A stretch of 64,000 nucleotides of DNA from Scheffersomyces stipitis CBS 6054 (taxonomy: Eukaryota; Ascomycota; Pichiomycetes; Serinales; Debaryomycetaceae), in the NCBI RefSeq assembly GCF_000209165.1, contig NC_009042.1, forward strand, positions 1,612,001-1,676,000, written 5' to 3'. Under the pieces are notes generated by a model that worked only from the letters and a program-made list of their open reading frames with translations, searched no databases and was not told the origin of the DNA. Numbering within the stretch: the first letter of the stretch is position 1; every line of letters starts with the position of its first letter. This document shows, one piece after another, positions 30,385 to 41,958 of this stretch. A program made the translations under genes and the position numbers.

Positions 30385-32406
30385 CTAAACGCAGCATTCT
30401 ACTGCTGTCATCCAATCTGATTTCAAGAAATGGTCAACTGTGATTCTTGTTTTGAAATCCACATCCAAGAGCTTGTACATCAATATCCTCCTTAGTTCAC
30501 ATAAGTCATCCTCGTCCTCGTTCTCGTTATCGTCATTAAGTTCGTCATCTGAGTTTTCGTCGTCCGAATCGTGAAAGCTTCTTGTCTTGAAGATTCTATC
30601 GAATGGTGGGAATGTGCCAACTTTGGTAACTAGCCATTCTTTCGTCTTGTTATCGTAGTCAGCAACCATTCTTGTCTTTGTATATTCTTCAAATACCTTG
30701 TCCTTGTATTTCTGGTCCTTTGAAGTGAAGTGATGAGACTTCAACTCGGTAGTCTCCCAGAAATATCCACAACTGTATGTATTTGTACTCTCGTCTGTGT
30801 CTTCGCAGTTGAAAAGCATATCTGTCTTCTTGCCAGTATAATAGTGCCATCTGATATTGAACAACACTGATATGATTATACCAAGTGCCCAACAATCTTT
30901 CTTGCTGAGTGAATACTGGTTTTTCAAGGCGCAAGAAAACTCTTCTGGCGCAATGTAAGGCATGGAGCCTGTCGGACCTTGATTTTTTACCAACTGTTCG
31001 CATTGGTCCCATTCCGTTTTGAATACTGAAGACTTGCCAAAATCTGACAATTTCAATAGCATCCTTCCACGAGAATCCATCTCTGAACTTGGTGAAGACT
31101 TGTAAGCAATTAAGACATTCTCCAACTTAAGATCACAGTGTGCCACACCGTGTAAATGCAAATATTTCAAACCTCTGGCGATTTGTTTGATAAAGCAGTC
31201 AATTTCATCCAAAGACATGAAGTTCACTGGCTTGTTTTTCCTGTCAACCGTAGTTGTCAAGTATGTAAATAAGTCTCCGCCCGGAGTACATTCCATGACT
31301 TGACTGAACTTCCAGGTGCTTTCCGCTGTTGAGTTTAAAGGCGGCAACGTCACCATAAGATCTACAGTCTTTACGACATGCTTACAGTTCAAAGTTGAAG
31401 ATATCACGAATTCTGATATCACTCTATCAGCGAACTTCTCGTCTGATTCCTTGGTCTTCTTCTTCTGTAATTCCTTGACAGCGTATAGAACATGGGTTGA
31501 GTCTAGAAAGACCTTCGCTTTCTCAGGGTTTGGGTCGATGATCTTAACAAACCCGTAAGCCCCTTTACCGATGACATCTTTAACTACGCCATACCTTTCG
31601 TAAAGTGTCTTTCCGCTAGAAAGGCACTGATATTGAAGCTGTACATTCGATTTGGATTTGCTGATCTTCTTCATCTTTTCCTTCAAGTGGTTGATCAACT
31701 CTATCTGATTCTTGCCAATAACCGAGGTTTCATTGCCAAATCCAGGAGGCAATCTGTGGATCTTGAAGTTCTGCTCCAAGAGCGAATATGTCCTGGCCAG
31801 CTCTTCGTTTGCAATGTCAGTAAGCTTATCGCCATGTGATAATTCCATACCGCAGTAGCCCATAATTGTCAGGAGGTGGATTGCCAACTGTTTCTGGTTC
31901 ATTTTTCCTTTGGCCTTAAGAGAATGAAGGTGTTCTTCTTCTTCTTCGTCGGAATCAATTTCTTCTTCTTCGTTAGTAGAATCAGCTGTACTTTCATCGA
32001 AAGAATCGGAATTCGCAGAGTCATTCGAATCAGTGTCATAGTCACTTTCTTCCTCATTGAGCAAAGTATTGTAGTCGTCACCATCAACTTCCGCTATAGT
32101 ACTCACTTTCTTCTTTAATCGTGGAAGCGAATAAGCACTGGACTTAGACTCTGTTGTCGATCTTTGCTCGGGATCGATCTTCAACTTTGTTTCTAATTGT
32201 GTATCGATCGAATTAACGAGAGCATCAACCTTCTTGGAGCTGTCAGATCTGAATAGTCCTTTAAGCGTAGATGAGCTGGTCGCAGCTGAAGACTGCGATG
32301 TTGTAGAGGTATGTGAAGAAACAGATCGCAACGAGTTAGATCTTGACGCCCGTGAACTTGCCGTTCCGCCACCATCGTCCTTCTTCTTGGAACGAAACAA
32401 GGGCAT
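30385..32406 (-). CDS. Ser/Thr protein kinase, HAL/NPR1 subfamily-like
   Basis: 673 residues. The Ser-rich N-terminus (1-60) and a strongly acidic stretch (about 125-160) precede the kinase domain at about 271-660. Motifs: Gly loop GKGAYGFVKI, YAVKELQKK, a long insert before HVVKTVDL, catalytic HCDLKLEN, SDFGKS and PYIAPEEF. The segment EFVISSTLNCKHVVKTVDL resembles EFCIGSTLHHPNVIETVDV of the yeast HAL4/HAL5/HRK1/NPR1 kinases, which regulate plasma-membrane transporters. A second acidic insert lies near the C-terminus. HCD instead of HRD is seen in part of this subfamily. The exact orthologue is uncertain. Confidence 0.75.
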   Translation of the reverse strand: MPLFRSKKKDDGGGTASSRASRSNSLRSVSSHTSTTSQSSAATSSSTLKGLFRSDSSKKVDALVNSIDTQLETKLKIDPEQRSTTESKSSAYSLPRLKKKVSTIAEVDGDDYNTLLNEEESDYDTDSNDSANSDSFDESTADSTNEEEEIDSDEEEEEHLHSLKAKGKMNQKQLAIHLLTIMGYCGMELSHGDKLTDIANEELARTYSLLEQNFKIHRLPPGFGNETSVIGKNQIELINHLKEKMKKISKSKSNVQLQYQCLSSGKTLYERYGVVKDVIGKGAYGFVKIIDPNPEKAKVFLDSTHVLYAVKELQKKKTKESDEKFADRVISEFVISSTLNCKHVVKTVDLMVTLPPLNSTAESTWKFSQVMECTPGGDLFTYLTTTVDRKNKPVNFMSLDEIDCFIKQIARGLKYLHLHGVAHCDLKLENVLIAYKSSPSSEMDSRGRMLLKLSDFGKSSVFKTEWDQCEQLVKNQGPTGSMPYIAPEEFSCALKNQYSLSKKDCWALGIIISVLFNIRWHYYTGKKTDMLFNCEDTDESTNTYSCGYFWETTELKSHHFTSKDQKYKDKVFEEYTKTRMVADYDNKTKEWLVTKVGTFPPFDRIFKTRSFHDSDDENSDDELNDDNENEDEDDLCELRRILMYKLLDVDFKTRITVDHFLKSDWMTAVECCV

Positions 32407-33758
32407 CGTTATCAGTGCTTAGTCAGCTGGAAGTGATGGAGCAAATAGTAAGTGCAGCTATTTTGAGATGCGAAAAGTGAAATTCGAGTTTCAGGGGCAA
32501 ATAGCAACCTCCAGTAGGCTCGGGCTGGAAAATCGAAGTGGGATAATCCAAATGAAAAGAATAAAGCAAACGGATTGAAGTGAGATTCGTAGTCAAATTT
32601 TGTAAATGAATTACAGAATTGTGGTCAAGCCGAACAACTAAACTAAATTTATAACCAAGAAAAAGAGCCCGCCGAAAGTGAAAGATTCGGCACTGCATCT
32701 AGTTTAGGTTGGTGTCACGATTGTGGAGAGATGAGGTAAGCGAGTGGCATGTGTTTTTGTCACGTGATATTTTTGTTTATGCAGGTGTATGTTTTTTGTT
32801 CATGTGATCTATATCACATGATGGTGCGTTTCACACGTGACCATTTCACCTGCCGTGTGTCACCTGGAGTTGGTCACCTGGAATAAATCCCATTAAGGAA
32901 ATGGGACGAGATGGCACAAAGACGCGTGTTTACATATTTTCTTACGGCGCCCAGAACACGAAGGAGAAATAACCAACTCCTTTCGCAGGCAGTAACAGCC
33001 AGGAACTCCCGCTAACAAATTCTAAGAGGTTGCAGAGTATCACTGGCTGATACCGTTCAATAATAAACGAGTTCAACATCTTCAAAGTGCTCTATATATT
33101 TGTCACCATATTTGTACGTGTAGGCATTCATATCTTGCCATCTTAACTATTACTGTAGCCATATATATAGCCCAATAGCTCGACTTGTTCCTGTCTGTCG
33201 TTTCAGATCTAAAGGAGCTATCAGGGTCGCAAGGTTTTAGCTCTAATTCCCTTTCACAGCGTGTTGTTTACATTGTGTGTGAAATCATTTTGCACAGTCC
33301 AGACGTTTCGGGTTTTCTTTTCGTGTACAGAAATAGCAACACCTCATTTCGAAACCTGAAGAAAAAAAACCGGCTACTTATCCATTCTCATCTGCTTGAC
33401 GATTCTGTTATCATCGAAGGTTTTCTTTCTCGGCCTAGGAAGACAATTGGTTTTGTTGCGATAGTTGTGTCCGCAAAATCCTCCGGTTCGTACTGTGTCA
33501 CTCTTAGTCGCTTTTGTCACCTGGCTCGTATTCTTTCACAGATAGAATCGCGGTGTTTTTGATTTACTGTGATCTTTGCACATCCCGTTTTCCACTTCTT
33601 CGCTTGTTTGTTGTGTTTTCCATTAGACTCAACTCCACTCCAAGCGTATCCAGTCCTCGACATCTCGTCCATCGTGCCCTTGCTCGTTGACATCATCCCA
33701 ATTCTACAGCATTGTCCAATCTCAATTCTCTACATACTCACTTAGTTGATAATCCATT
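32407..33758. other. divergent promoter region, HAL-like kinase / CLA4
   Basis: 1.35 kb. It contains the E-box and palindrome cluster at 32761-32839. The CLA4-proximal 500 bp are pyrimidine-rich. A 125-codon frame at 33185 begins with TTG and has no recognisable product. Confidence 0.5.
32761..32839. promoter_or_regulatory. cluster of CACGTG E-boxes around an 8-bp-arm palindrome
   Basis: CACGTG occurs at 32761-32766 and again at 32834-32839. Between them, catgtgat (32801-32808) and its exact complement (32813-32820) form a palindrome with a 4-bp spacer. CACGTG binds bHLH factors (Cbf1, Pho4, Tye7 class). The factor is not deducible. Confidence 0.5.
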
Positions 33759-36302
33759 ATGACGAGCATCTACACGTCTGACCTCAAACATCACAGAAGA
33801 GCTCCGCCCCCGCCTCCTGGAACCGGATCAGGCATGAACTCAGCTACGGGGTCGACTTCCTCGTTGGCTCCTTCGACGTCGTCGTCGCACAAGAACTCTA
33901 TTCAACTCAACATCAACTCCAACAAACGCCAGTCTGGCTGGGTCCACATCAAAGACGACGGTATCTTTACGTCGTTCCGCTGGAATAAACGGTTTATGGT
34001 AATTAACGAAAAAACTCTCAACTTTTATAAAAACGAACCAACTCCAGCAGACTCGCCAGACTTGTCGTTCCCTTTGAACCACATCAGCATCATAAACCTC
34101 AAGCCCAATTACGGTTACACCAAGACATCGCAATGTTTGGAAATCGTCCCCAAGAACAACGGCAAGGTCATTCTCATATCCATCAAGTACAACAATGACT
34201 ATTTGGACTGGTTGGATGCCTTCACCACCAAATGCCCCTTGGTGCAAATCGGCCAGGCTAACTCGTCCAATCCTATCTCCGGCAATTCGGGGGTGTCCAA
34301 TCCCATCAACTTCACACATAGGGTCCATGTCGGTTTCGACCCTGCCAGTGGAAACTTCACAGGCTTGCCAGATACCTGGAAGACGTTGTTGCAACACTCT
34401 AAGATCACCAATGAAGACTGGAAGAAGGACCCTGTTGCTGTGATCGAAGTGTTGGAGTTCTACTCCGACATCAACGGTGGTTCGGCAGCTTCAACTCCAA
34501 TGAGCTCGCCTGCTATTGGTTTGAACTATAACGCTAGCGCTTTCAACCAGACGAAGAATCTCCTGGAATGGACTAAACCTCCATCCAAGAATAACAGTAA
34601 TAGCAATAATCACAACCAATTGTCATCGTCTTCTTCGACTTCGAACTTTCAACCTTCAAGGGCGGCTCCAAAGCCACCAATGCCGTACCATTTAACCAGC
34701 CAGAAGTCTTCGAATAGCATTTCGCCATTGAGCAATTTGATGACAAAGACTAACCAGTCTGCCCCATCTGAAACCACCGAAAAGAACAGTGATTTGGTGC
34801 CTATAAGAAGAGCTCCTCCTCCACCTGGTGTGAATAAGCCTGCTCAAACGGCTCCTGTGTTCAAGTCGAGTCAGTCTACTTCGGCTATACCCACAAGTAA
34901 TAACTCTAATATGCCTACTGGTTTAGGTATTTCGACATCTCCTGGTAGTAGTACTACGATTCCAAAGCAGGTTCCTCCATCCTTGCCACCAAACTCTAAG
35001 GTTCATCCAGATTTGACCATCCAAACTGGAACCAATAATTATATTAATGCTAATAGTAAGTACCAGGGGCCATCGAGTGCTCCTGCTAGTGGACCTGGTT
35101 ATATTAAGCCATTTGGTATCACGAATAAGTTACAGCAGCAACAGCAGACAAAGTCTTCCACTGAACCTCTTCAGGTAAGTGACAAGGCGAACAAGAATGT
35201 CGAGTCGCCCATCAAGCCACTTCAGCCAAAGAAGGACGTTGCAGTTGCTGCAGCAGCTCTTGCAGCAACTTCTGCTGCAAAGAAGACTGATACCAAAACA
35301 AAGATGCCTATGGGTCCTGCGCCTATTAAGACTGCTAAGCAACTCAAGAAAGAGAGAGAAAAGTTGAACGACATGCAGATCATTGCAAAGTTGAAAACTG
35401 TGGTTAATAGCAAGGATCCTACTCCTTTGTTCAAGATTATCGAAAAGGCAGGTCAAGGGGCTTCGGGAGCTGTGTACTTGGCAGAAATGGTTAAAGAAAA
35501 CAATAGGAAGGTTGCCATCAAGCAAATGGATTTGAATATCCAACCACGTAAAGAGTTGATTATCAACGAAATCTTGGTGATGAAGGATTCTCAACATAAG
35601 AATATCGTCAACTTCTTGGACTCCTACTTGAGAGGAAATTCAGACTTGTGGGTCATCATGGAATATATGGAGGGTGGTTCCTTGACTGAGATCATTGAGA
35701 ACAATGAATTCAAGTTAAGTGAAAGACAAATTGCAACTATCTGTTTTGAAACTTTGAAGGGGTTGCAACATTTGCATAAGAAGCATATTATTCACAGGGA
35801 TATAAAATCAGACAATGTGCTATTGGACGCAAAGGGGAACGTCAAGATTACAGATTTTGGTTTCTGTGCTAAATTGACAGACCAAAGAAACAAGAGGGCT
35901 ACCATGGTAGGCACACCTTACTGGATGGCACCGGAGGTGGTTAAGCAAAAAGAATATGATGAAAAAGTGGACGTTTGGTCCTTGGGTATTATGACAATAG
36001 AAATGATCGAGGGTGAACCCCCATACTTGAACGAGGAACCTCTTAAGGCTCTTTACTTGATTGCCACAAATGGTACTCCAAAGCTAAAAAAGCCAGAATT
36101 ATTGTCAAATTCAATTAAAAAGTTTTTGTCTATCTGTCTTTGTGTTGATGTTAGATACAGAGCAACTACTAATGAACTACTTGAGCACTCCTTCATTCAA
36201 CATAAATCGGGGAAGATCGAAGAGTTGGCTCCATTGTTGGAATGGAAGAAAAATGTGCAGAAGAGCGACGCACACACATCACTCACTCTTGAGGACGAAT
36301 AG
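33759..36302 (+). CDS. CLA4: PAK-family kinase Cla4
   Basis: 847 residues. Domain order: a proline-rich start (RAPPPPPG), PH domain about 58-165 (SGWVHIKDDGIFTSFRWNKR at its start), CRIB/PBD about 178-235 (INFTHRVHVGFDPASGNFTG), a long Ser/Pro/Asn-rich linker with two further RAPPPP patches, and a C-terminal STE-type kinase at about 557-820 with GQGASGAVYLA, VAIKQMD, HRDIKSDN, DFGFCAKL and GTPYWMAPEV. PH plus CRIB plus kinase is diagnostic of Cla4/Skm1. Cla4 is an effector of Cdc42 in septin assembly, budding and hyphal growth at the cortex. The linker length is typical for Candida-type yeasts. Confidence 0.95.
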   Translation: MTSIYTSDLKHHRRAPPPPPGTGSGMNSATGSTSSLAPSTSSSHKNSIQLNINSNKRQSGWVHIKDDGIFTSFRWNKRFMVINEKTLNFYKNEPTPADSPDLSFPLNHISIINLKPNYGYTKTSQCLEIVPKNNGKVILISIKYNNDYLDWLDAFTTKCPLVQIGQANSSNPISGNSGVSNPINFTHRVHVGFDPASGNFTGLPDTWKTLLQHSKITNEDWKKDPVAVIEVLEFYSDINGGSAASTPMSSPAIGLNYNASAFNQTKNLLEWTKPPSKNNSNSNNHNQLSSSSSTSNFQPSRAAPKPPMPYHLTSQKSSNSISPLSNLMTKTNQSAPSETTEKNSDLVPIRRAPPPPGVNKPAQTAPVFKSSQSTSAIPTSNNSNMPTGLGISTSPGSSTTIPKQVPPSLPPNSKVHPDLTIQTGTNNYINANSKYQGPSSAPASGPGYIKPFGITNKLQQQQQTKSSTEPLQVSDKANKNVESPIKPLQPKKDVAVAAAALAATSAAKKTDTKTKMPMGPAPIKTAKQLKKEREKLNDMQIIAKLKTVVNSKDPTPLFKIIEKAGQGASGAVYLAEMVKENNRKVAIKQMDLNIQPRKELIINEILVMKDSQHKNIVNFLDSYLRGNSDLWVIMEYMEGGSLTEIIENNEFKLSERQIATICFETLKGLQHLHKKHIIHRDIKSDNVLLDAKGNVKITDFGFCAKLTDQRNKRATMVGTPYWMAPEVVKQKEYDEKVDVWSLGIMTIEMIEGEPPYLNEEPLKALYLIATNGTPKLKKPELLSNSIKKFLSICLCVDVRYRATTNELLEHSFIQHKSGKIEELAPLLEWKKNVQKSDAHTSLTLEDE

Positions 36303-39300
36303 TTTGCATTATAGAAAACGATAAGAGCAGATGTTTTCTTTGCGTTTGTGTTCCGATAGATGTTACTGATTATCTTTAATTTTAACTAATGTATTTATTT
36401 CTTCTGACAACATTTCTTAAATAAAAGTGTTTCTATTCTAAGTCAATGTAAGGGAAGTCAAAACTCAATTTTGAAATGAAGGATCTCGCATGAATCCCGC
36501 TTCTGATCCTAGTGGGGATGAACATTTGCATTTTAATAATAATAAGTGGCTCCGAGCGACTTTCTTCTTGCCCTACAGAACTTCAGGAAGGTTAATCTTT
36601 GCACCCAAACACCGAATTCGCCAACGACCCGGATTTCCATTCCGGAATTCAGCACCTTCATTTATAATTCGCGTTGCAACTGTTCAACTTAAAAAATATT
36701 CTCAACAAAGAGGGCAGACGCCAGACTGAAGATCTGAGGCATTTGGACTACCACATTTCCTGTTGCTGCTCCTACGGAAGTGATGACATTCCTTGCGGCT
36801 CTGCGCTCCTAAGCGCGTGTGGTCGTCAGATGTAGTTGCTCACAATGAGATCTTGCACTAAACGGCGATTTAATGATAACAAGTAGATTATAGTACATAA
36901 ATAATTCAGGGCATTTTCATTGGCTCAATATTGATAATCTTCTGTACGAATTGTTTCTTAGTCATTCTCTTGGAAGGTTACATCGCTCGAACTTTGCAAG
37001 AAATCGACGGGTGCAAAAGGGCCCACTTGCTTAGCTTATTTATTGGCGCGATTGTCTTATTAGCTGGGCATTGGTTTGCTCACTGTCTGTGACATCAATG
37101 GTTTGTAGACACATGACCTACCGGCAAATTGCATTCAATGAAAGTACGAGGTAAATTGGCCAATGGCTTACAAGGAAGTAGTTGGCAAATCTGGCAGTTG
37201 GACACGATCGTGTTAGATGATTATTGTTTGCAGTACTGTATGATTTTGCCGAACACTTTTTACGGGAAGAACAATGGAAAAATGCCAGCGGTGAATCTAG
37301 GTGTATCACTGGGGAACTGTAGGGATGCAGTGATAATAGTACACCATGCGGATATGGAAAATCTGTAGTTCAGCTGGTGAAACCTGGCCGATAGTACATA
37401 TTTTAGACCATTTTAACTTCGGGAAATATTAAGTACGACATTGCTCAATATTTTGAAGCACCTTGTATACATTGCGGAACAACCACACATAGAAGAAAAC
37501 TTAAAATATATATGGGACGAGTGTTATCCGACGATCTTGTTGCCCATTATTAATTTTAGGGGAGGCTGAGACCAAACCTATTCTGAACAGAAAAGATGAA
37601 TTGGATTCTACCCTAAAAGGACGATCGACAAGAATCGTAATTGATATATTTAATTATTACAAGTCTTGTGTCAGGGAACGCGATATTTTTTGATTAGCAA
37701 GCTTCGCTAAAAGTTGCTCCGCTGATCTTAAGGGAGTCCGCCGTAATTGATCCAGGTTGTCACATATATCGTATGAGCCCGTGGTGCAGCCTCGTCTGTA
37801 CTGTTGTGTAACAGCGACAAGAACTTTTGAGCAGAGATCAAATGTGGAAATCGGACTGAAGCGCAATATCCAGAAATGAAGTATGGGTGACAAAATAAAC
37901 GGACTCGAGTGGAGTTCAACGTCACCGTTATCATTTGACAAAATATCATGTTATTTTTTAAATTCATTTCTAAAAAGCTCAAAGTAAGGTTCTGTTAAAC
38001 TCTGTCTAAAGGTTCTATTTCACCAGGAAAACAAAAAGATCCATACCCTGGAACTGGAGCCAATTACTCAAAAAACAGTGTAGAGCATCCAAGGCGGGTT
38101 CAAGAGACAGAAAAGTATATTCTGAAGGGCCCAAGTCCCGAACGATGTAGTTTTGCATGGAATGCTGATCATACCTTATTCTAGATTTTGCAGATCACAC
38201 TCGTGAAATGTTTTTGCACTAGACACTTTTTGTGGGAAAGCAAATTAAAAAGCTGAAATATGGAATAATTGGGGGATCCAATTTATGAGGCTGTGGGTTA
38301 CGTAATCGCTAAACCTAGAATAAATACTACTGCTGCTGTGTAGAATGGTGTATGACTAAATTTAGGCTTTTTGAGTGTGATATGCGCCTTCCTGTAAGCA
38401 TGTGTTATGCATAACACTTGCAGAAATGTCGTTCACTACAATTGAAATGATGATGCGATTCATATGTAGTGGGACTCAGTTCAGGAGGAAATCGACTTCC
38501 AATTCATGCAGACGGAGCAGGCCGAACATTTGTGTTTTTCTATTAATAATTCCTTTCCGGGGCCGAACAATTGAATCGAAATATACGAAATCGCTTTCGT
38601 GTCAACTATTTCGCAAGCTGCTGGCCAGAAACGAAAACATACAAAAGAGTTTTGCCAGAAAGCAACATATTAGTACACATTTGTAATTATTAGACCAAAA
38701 GCATATTCCTATAGAAATGCATTTTTAGAAGTGCTAATTCCGTTGGGCGTTAGTTCAGTATTTCGCGCATATAAAGCCGCTTTAGTGCTCTAATCCAATT
38801 TTAACACTATTCACTTTCAAGTTGGGGTTTGTAACAGTGCCACAGCTACGAGTGGATAGCTGAATATGCTTTATGCAAGCTACGGGTCGCATGTAGATAG
38901 CCCTGGGACCTGACACCAAAAGCAAGGCACCATTTCTAAAATGAGATCAGCCAAAGAAAATGCAACGAGATAGAGTTTGATCATAGATACTTTATCAATA
39001 TTATCAAGCCATACAGCAAAATAAGGCATATTCACCATATAGGGCACACTGGAAATGTACCATTCCAGACGAGAATTTTAAGGTTTACGATTGTCTCTAG
39101 TACGGGATGTTTGCTGTGACGACGAGCAACACCCTGGAAATTTACTGAAGCGGATATTGTGCATTTCCATTGTATGGCATTGCTTGCCTACACGCTGTTG
39201 CTTGCCAAAAACTGCTGCAGAAGTGTAATTAATGCTCAAACTTAAGGTTGAATCTTGGTCGCGAATCTCCAATTAGGTAAACTTTAACAGTAACCCAAAA

Positions 39301-39879
39301 CACAAACTTGCCTTGACATTGGAATGCATTTGGATCCCAAACTTGAATAATGAAAGATCTTCTTTGTCAACGTCCTTTTAAATCAGCCCAGCCGAAAGTC
39401 TCTGACGACAATTGTTAAGGAGTATCCCTTTTTCCAAATCCTGAATTTCATGCCTTTCCTTGTCTTGTGGTTTCCGCACTTGAAAAACCACATGGCACGA
39501 GTAGCACGCATTTGTGATACTTTCGCTTGAGTTTACTATTGCAGACTCCTTGTACACATTAATTCATATGAAAAATTGCTCTTCACAAGTTCGTAGTGAA
39601 TACACATGCACTTCTCTATCAAAAATTGTCTAGATCGGTAATGAGAGCCTACCAATTCGCTTAGTTTTTGTACTCGTTAACTTAGCTATGTAAACTACAA
39701 GGAGCTTCTGGAAACGCTTTATTTTCTTGGGATACGTAAGCAAAACTTAGGAAATAAGCGAAAAGATAGTTAGATATCTATGATTACCTTATATTGAAGA
39801 AGATCATATCTAATAATACAAAAGACCAAACAGAACATTAAAACAAGCTGCATATAAGACAGCAAATACTTTACACATG
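36303..39879. other. 3.6-kb gene-poor interval
   Basis: No frame above about 95 codons and no recognisable product on either strand. AT-rich, without LTR ends or tRNA-like T-arms that I can see. One perfect AAACTTTAA word (complement of TTAAAGTTT, the published Wor1 core) is at 39279-39287. Confidence 0.5.
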
Positions 39880-41958
39880 CTATGATGAAGCACTGTAGTT
39901 GTAGGCACCAGAAGCAGCTGCCCCACTACTTCCACCGTCGTCGCTGGCTCCTACTGTAGCCGTACTGCCAGCCACGCTTGTAGTTGTGCTAGAAAGAGGA
40001 TGAGAAGGTAAAATATGATGATGGTGGTTTGGATGAATATGAGAGCTGTTGGCATAATGTGGTAGATTATGGGGAAGTGGCGATGCATTTCCACCGCTGA
40101 CTACTCCACGAGGGTCGCTCAACTCGCCACCTGCTGGTGGAGGGGCTGTAACGTAGCCTCCTCCCACCGATGGGTTTGTACTAAACCAGCCGCCCTGATT
40201 GGCGGAATTGTACATCCCGCTGGGTCCACTAATGCTCGTAGAACTTGCACTAGCGCTGCTATTACGATACTTGCTTTTTGGAGTGACAGAAGATGGGGGA
40301 CCACTGAAACTGTTGGATGAAGAGCCATGGATCATGTTGCTACCAGTAGAACTCACTGATCCATTAGAAGCACCGCTGATTGAGTATTGGTCAGATGAAC
40401 CGGACACGGAACCAAAATGATATTGAGGACCTCCAGGGACAGAATAGATTTGTTGTGGTTGTTGGAAATGTTGTGGGAATGGTGGATAGTGAGATATCGA
40501 TGTGTTGGTTGATCCCGGTTCATGTTGTTGTTGAGCTGGAGGTTGCGGCTGAGGTTGAGGTTGTGGTTGCGGTTGTGGTGGTTGTAGTTGTGGTTGTGGT
40601 TGTGGTTGTAGCTGTGCTTGTTGTTGTGGTTGTTGATAGGCAGTGGCGAATTGTTGTGGTGAAATCATGTAGTTGTTATATGATTGAACAGAAGCACCAG
40701 ATGTTGATCCTGGTGCTGAGCCAGACCCAATTGCTTGAGTATTGTAGTTGGCTGTAGTCTGATGTGTGGCTCCAGTGAACGGGTTTATAAAAGTCAATTC
40801 CCCTTGTTGGTTGCCGACACTGTTGTCGTCCTCTCTTTTTATATATGTGTTTGACATTTGCTGGGCTGGAGGAGGCGGTTGAGGATATTCCTGTTGTTGA
40901 GGCTGATGTTGTTGTTGCTGGGGAATGGGCAACATGTACTGTTGATTGGGATGTGCTACTACCTGTGGTGCATGACTGCGGCTATCTTGTGGCGCTCCAA
41001 TAGGTGGACCATACTTCAGAGTTAAGTATTGCATTGAACTTGGAGGAGGTTGATGTTGCTGTTGATTTGCAGGAGCTATAGAGCCAACACTAGCACTGTG
41101 CTGTGAATGTGGGGGTGGTTGGTGTTGCATTTGTGGTGGTTGCTGAAGTAAAGACATGTTCTGCAATTGGTAATTGGTGTCTAAGAAGTAGTAAGCTTCG
41201 TCCTCGATCGGTATTTTACCTCCCAACAGTGAGTCTTTCACTGCATTCCAGAGACTGTTAGTTATGGACAAGTTTTTCAAGTCAGTCTCGGAAGGTCTTT
41301 GGAGTTTGCCATTTAAGACATCGTCAGCATTATAGTAACTGATCAAGTGAATAGTCTGTTTTTCTTCTTTCTTATCAATATGAAGTTCTTTTGACGAAGT
41401 GGTCAAACTTAAAGTTTTCTTAATTAGCCCCTGATCTTTAAACACATACGAAGTTACCAATGGACCACCGCCCAAGAGGCCCTTGCTGTATTCGGAGGTG
41501 GTACTAGATGAAGTGGAATTTATTGAGTCGTTTTGCTGTTGAAGTAATTGCTGCGCATGAGGAATGGATGGTAAGGAATTATTGGAATTAATAGAACCAT
41601 TCAGCTTTCTGGAACTGTTCTCTAAAGGATCTTGCTCGATACTTACCTTTCTCTTCTTTTTCTTTTTGTCGTCTTTCTCGCTCAATGAGTGTTTGTCCAA
41701 TTCACGGTACACTAAGAACCTACCTAGTATTCTGGAAGGAGACCAGGCGATCCCGTCTGTCCATCTCTTAATCCCAGAGTGTTCTTCAATGAATACAAAC
41801 ACATTGCCTGACTTTATGAGATTGCCTCTTTCTCTTTCATGAGGTCTTCGAGGTACTAATTCCAACTGTTTGTCTAAGATTTCCTGAATAATTAGCAATG
41901 CATCTTTGGTCGACCCTACGTACCCATAGTATGAAGGGTTTAATTTTGTTGTTGACAT
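39880..41958 (-). CDS. WOR1: WOPR-domain transcription regulator (Wor1/Mit1/Ryp1 family)
   Basis: 692 residues. WOPR part a is residues about 8-85: YYGYVGSTKDALLIIQEIL, RRPHERERGNLIKSGNVFVF and the DNA-contacting IKRWTDGIAWSPSRILGRFLVYREL. A basic KKKKKRKV stretch and a Ser-rich linker lead to part b at about 158-270 (LVTSYVFKDQGLIKKTLS, QTIHLISYYNADDVLNG, LRPS-like LQRPSETDLKNL). The remaining 400 residues are Gln/Pro/Ser-rich with QPQPQ repeats and a His cluster, as in fungal WOPR regulators. C. albicans Wor1 is the white-opaque master switch; S. cerevisiae Mit1 governs filamentous growth. The symbol is given by family; orthology to WOR1 rather than another WOPR paralogue is not proven. Confidence 0.88.
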   Translation of the reverse strand: MSTTKLNPSYYGYVGSTKDALLIIQEILDKQLELVPRRPHERERGNLIKSGNVFVFIEEHSGIKRWTDGIAWSPSRILGRFLVYRELDKHSLSEKDDKKKKKRKVSIEQDPLENSSRKLNGSINSNNSLPSIPHAQQLLQQQNDSINSTSSSTTSEYSKGLLGGGPLVTSYVFKDQGLIKKTLSLTTSSKELHIDKKEEKQTIHLISYYNADDVLNGKLQRPSETDLKNLSITNSLWNAVKDSLLGGKIPIEDEAYYFLDTNYQLQNMSLLQQPPQMQHQPPPHSQHSASVGSIAPANQQQHQPPPSSMQYLTLKYGPPIGAPQDSRSHAPQVVAHPNQQYMLPIPQQQQHQPQQQEYPQPPPPAQQMSNTYIKREDDNSVGNQQGELTFINPFTGATHQTTANYNTQAIGSGSAPGSTSGASVQSYNNYMISPQQFATAYQQPQQQAQLQPQPQPQLQPPQPQPQPQPQPQPPAQQQHEPGSTNTSISHYPPFPQHFQQPQQIYSVPGGPQYHFGSVSGSSDQYSISGASNGSVSSTGSNMIHGSSSNSFSGPPSSVTPKSKYRNSSASASSTSISGPSGMYNSANQGGWFSTNPSVGGGYVTAPPPAGGELSDPRGVVSGGNASPLPHNLPHYANSSHIHPNHHHHILPSHPLSSTTTSVAGSTATVGASDDGGSSGAAASGAYNYSASS

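Noticed and set aside
33185..33562. 125-codon frame upstream of CLA4
   Set aside because: Begins with TTG, no recognisable product, and lies in the CLA4 promoter/leader.
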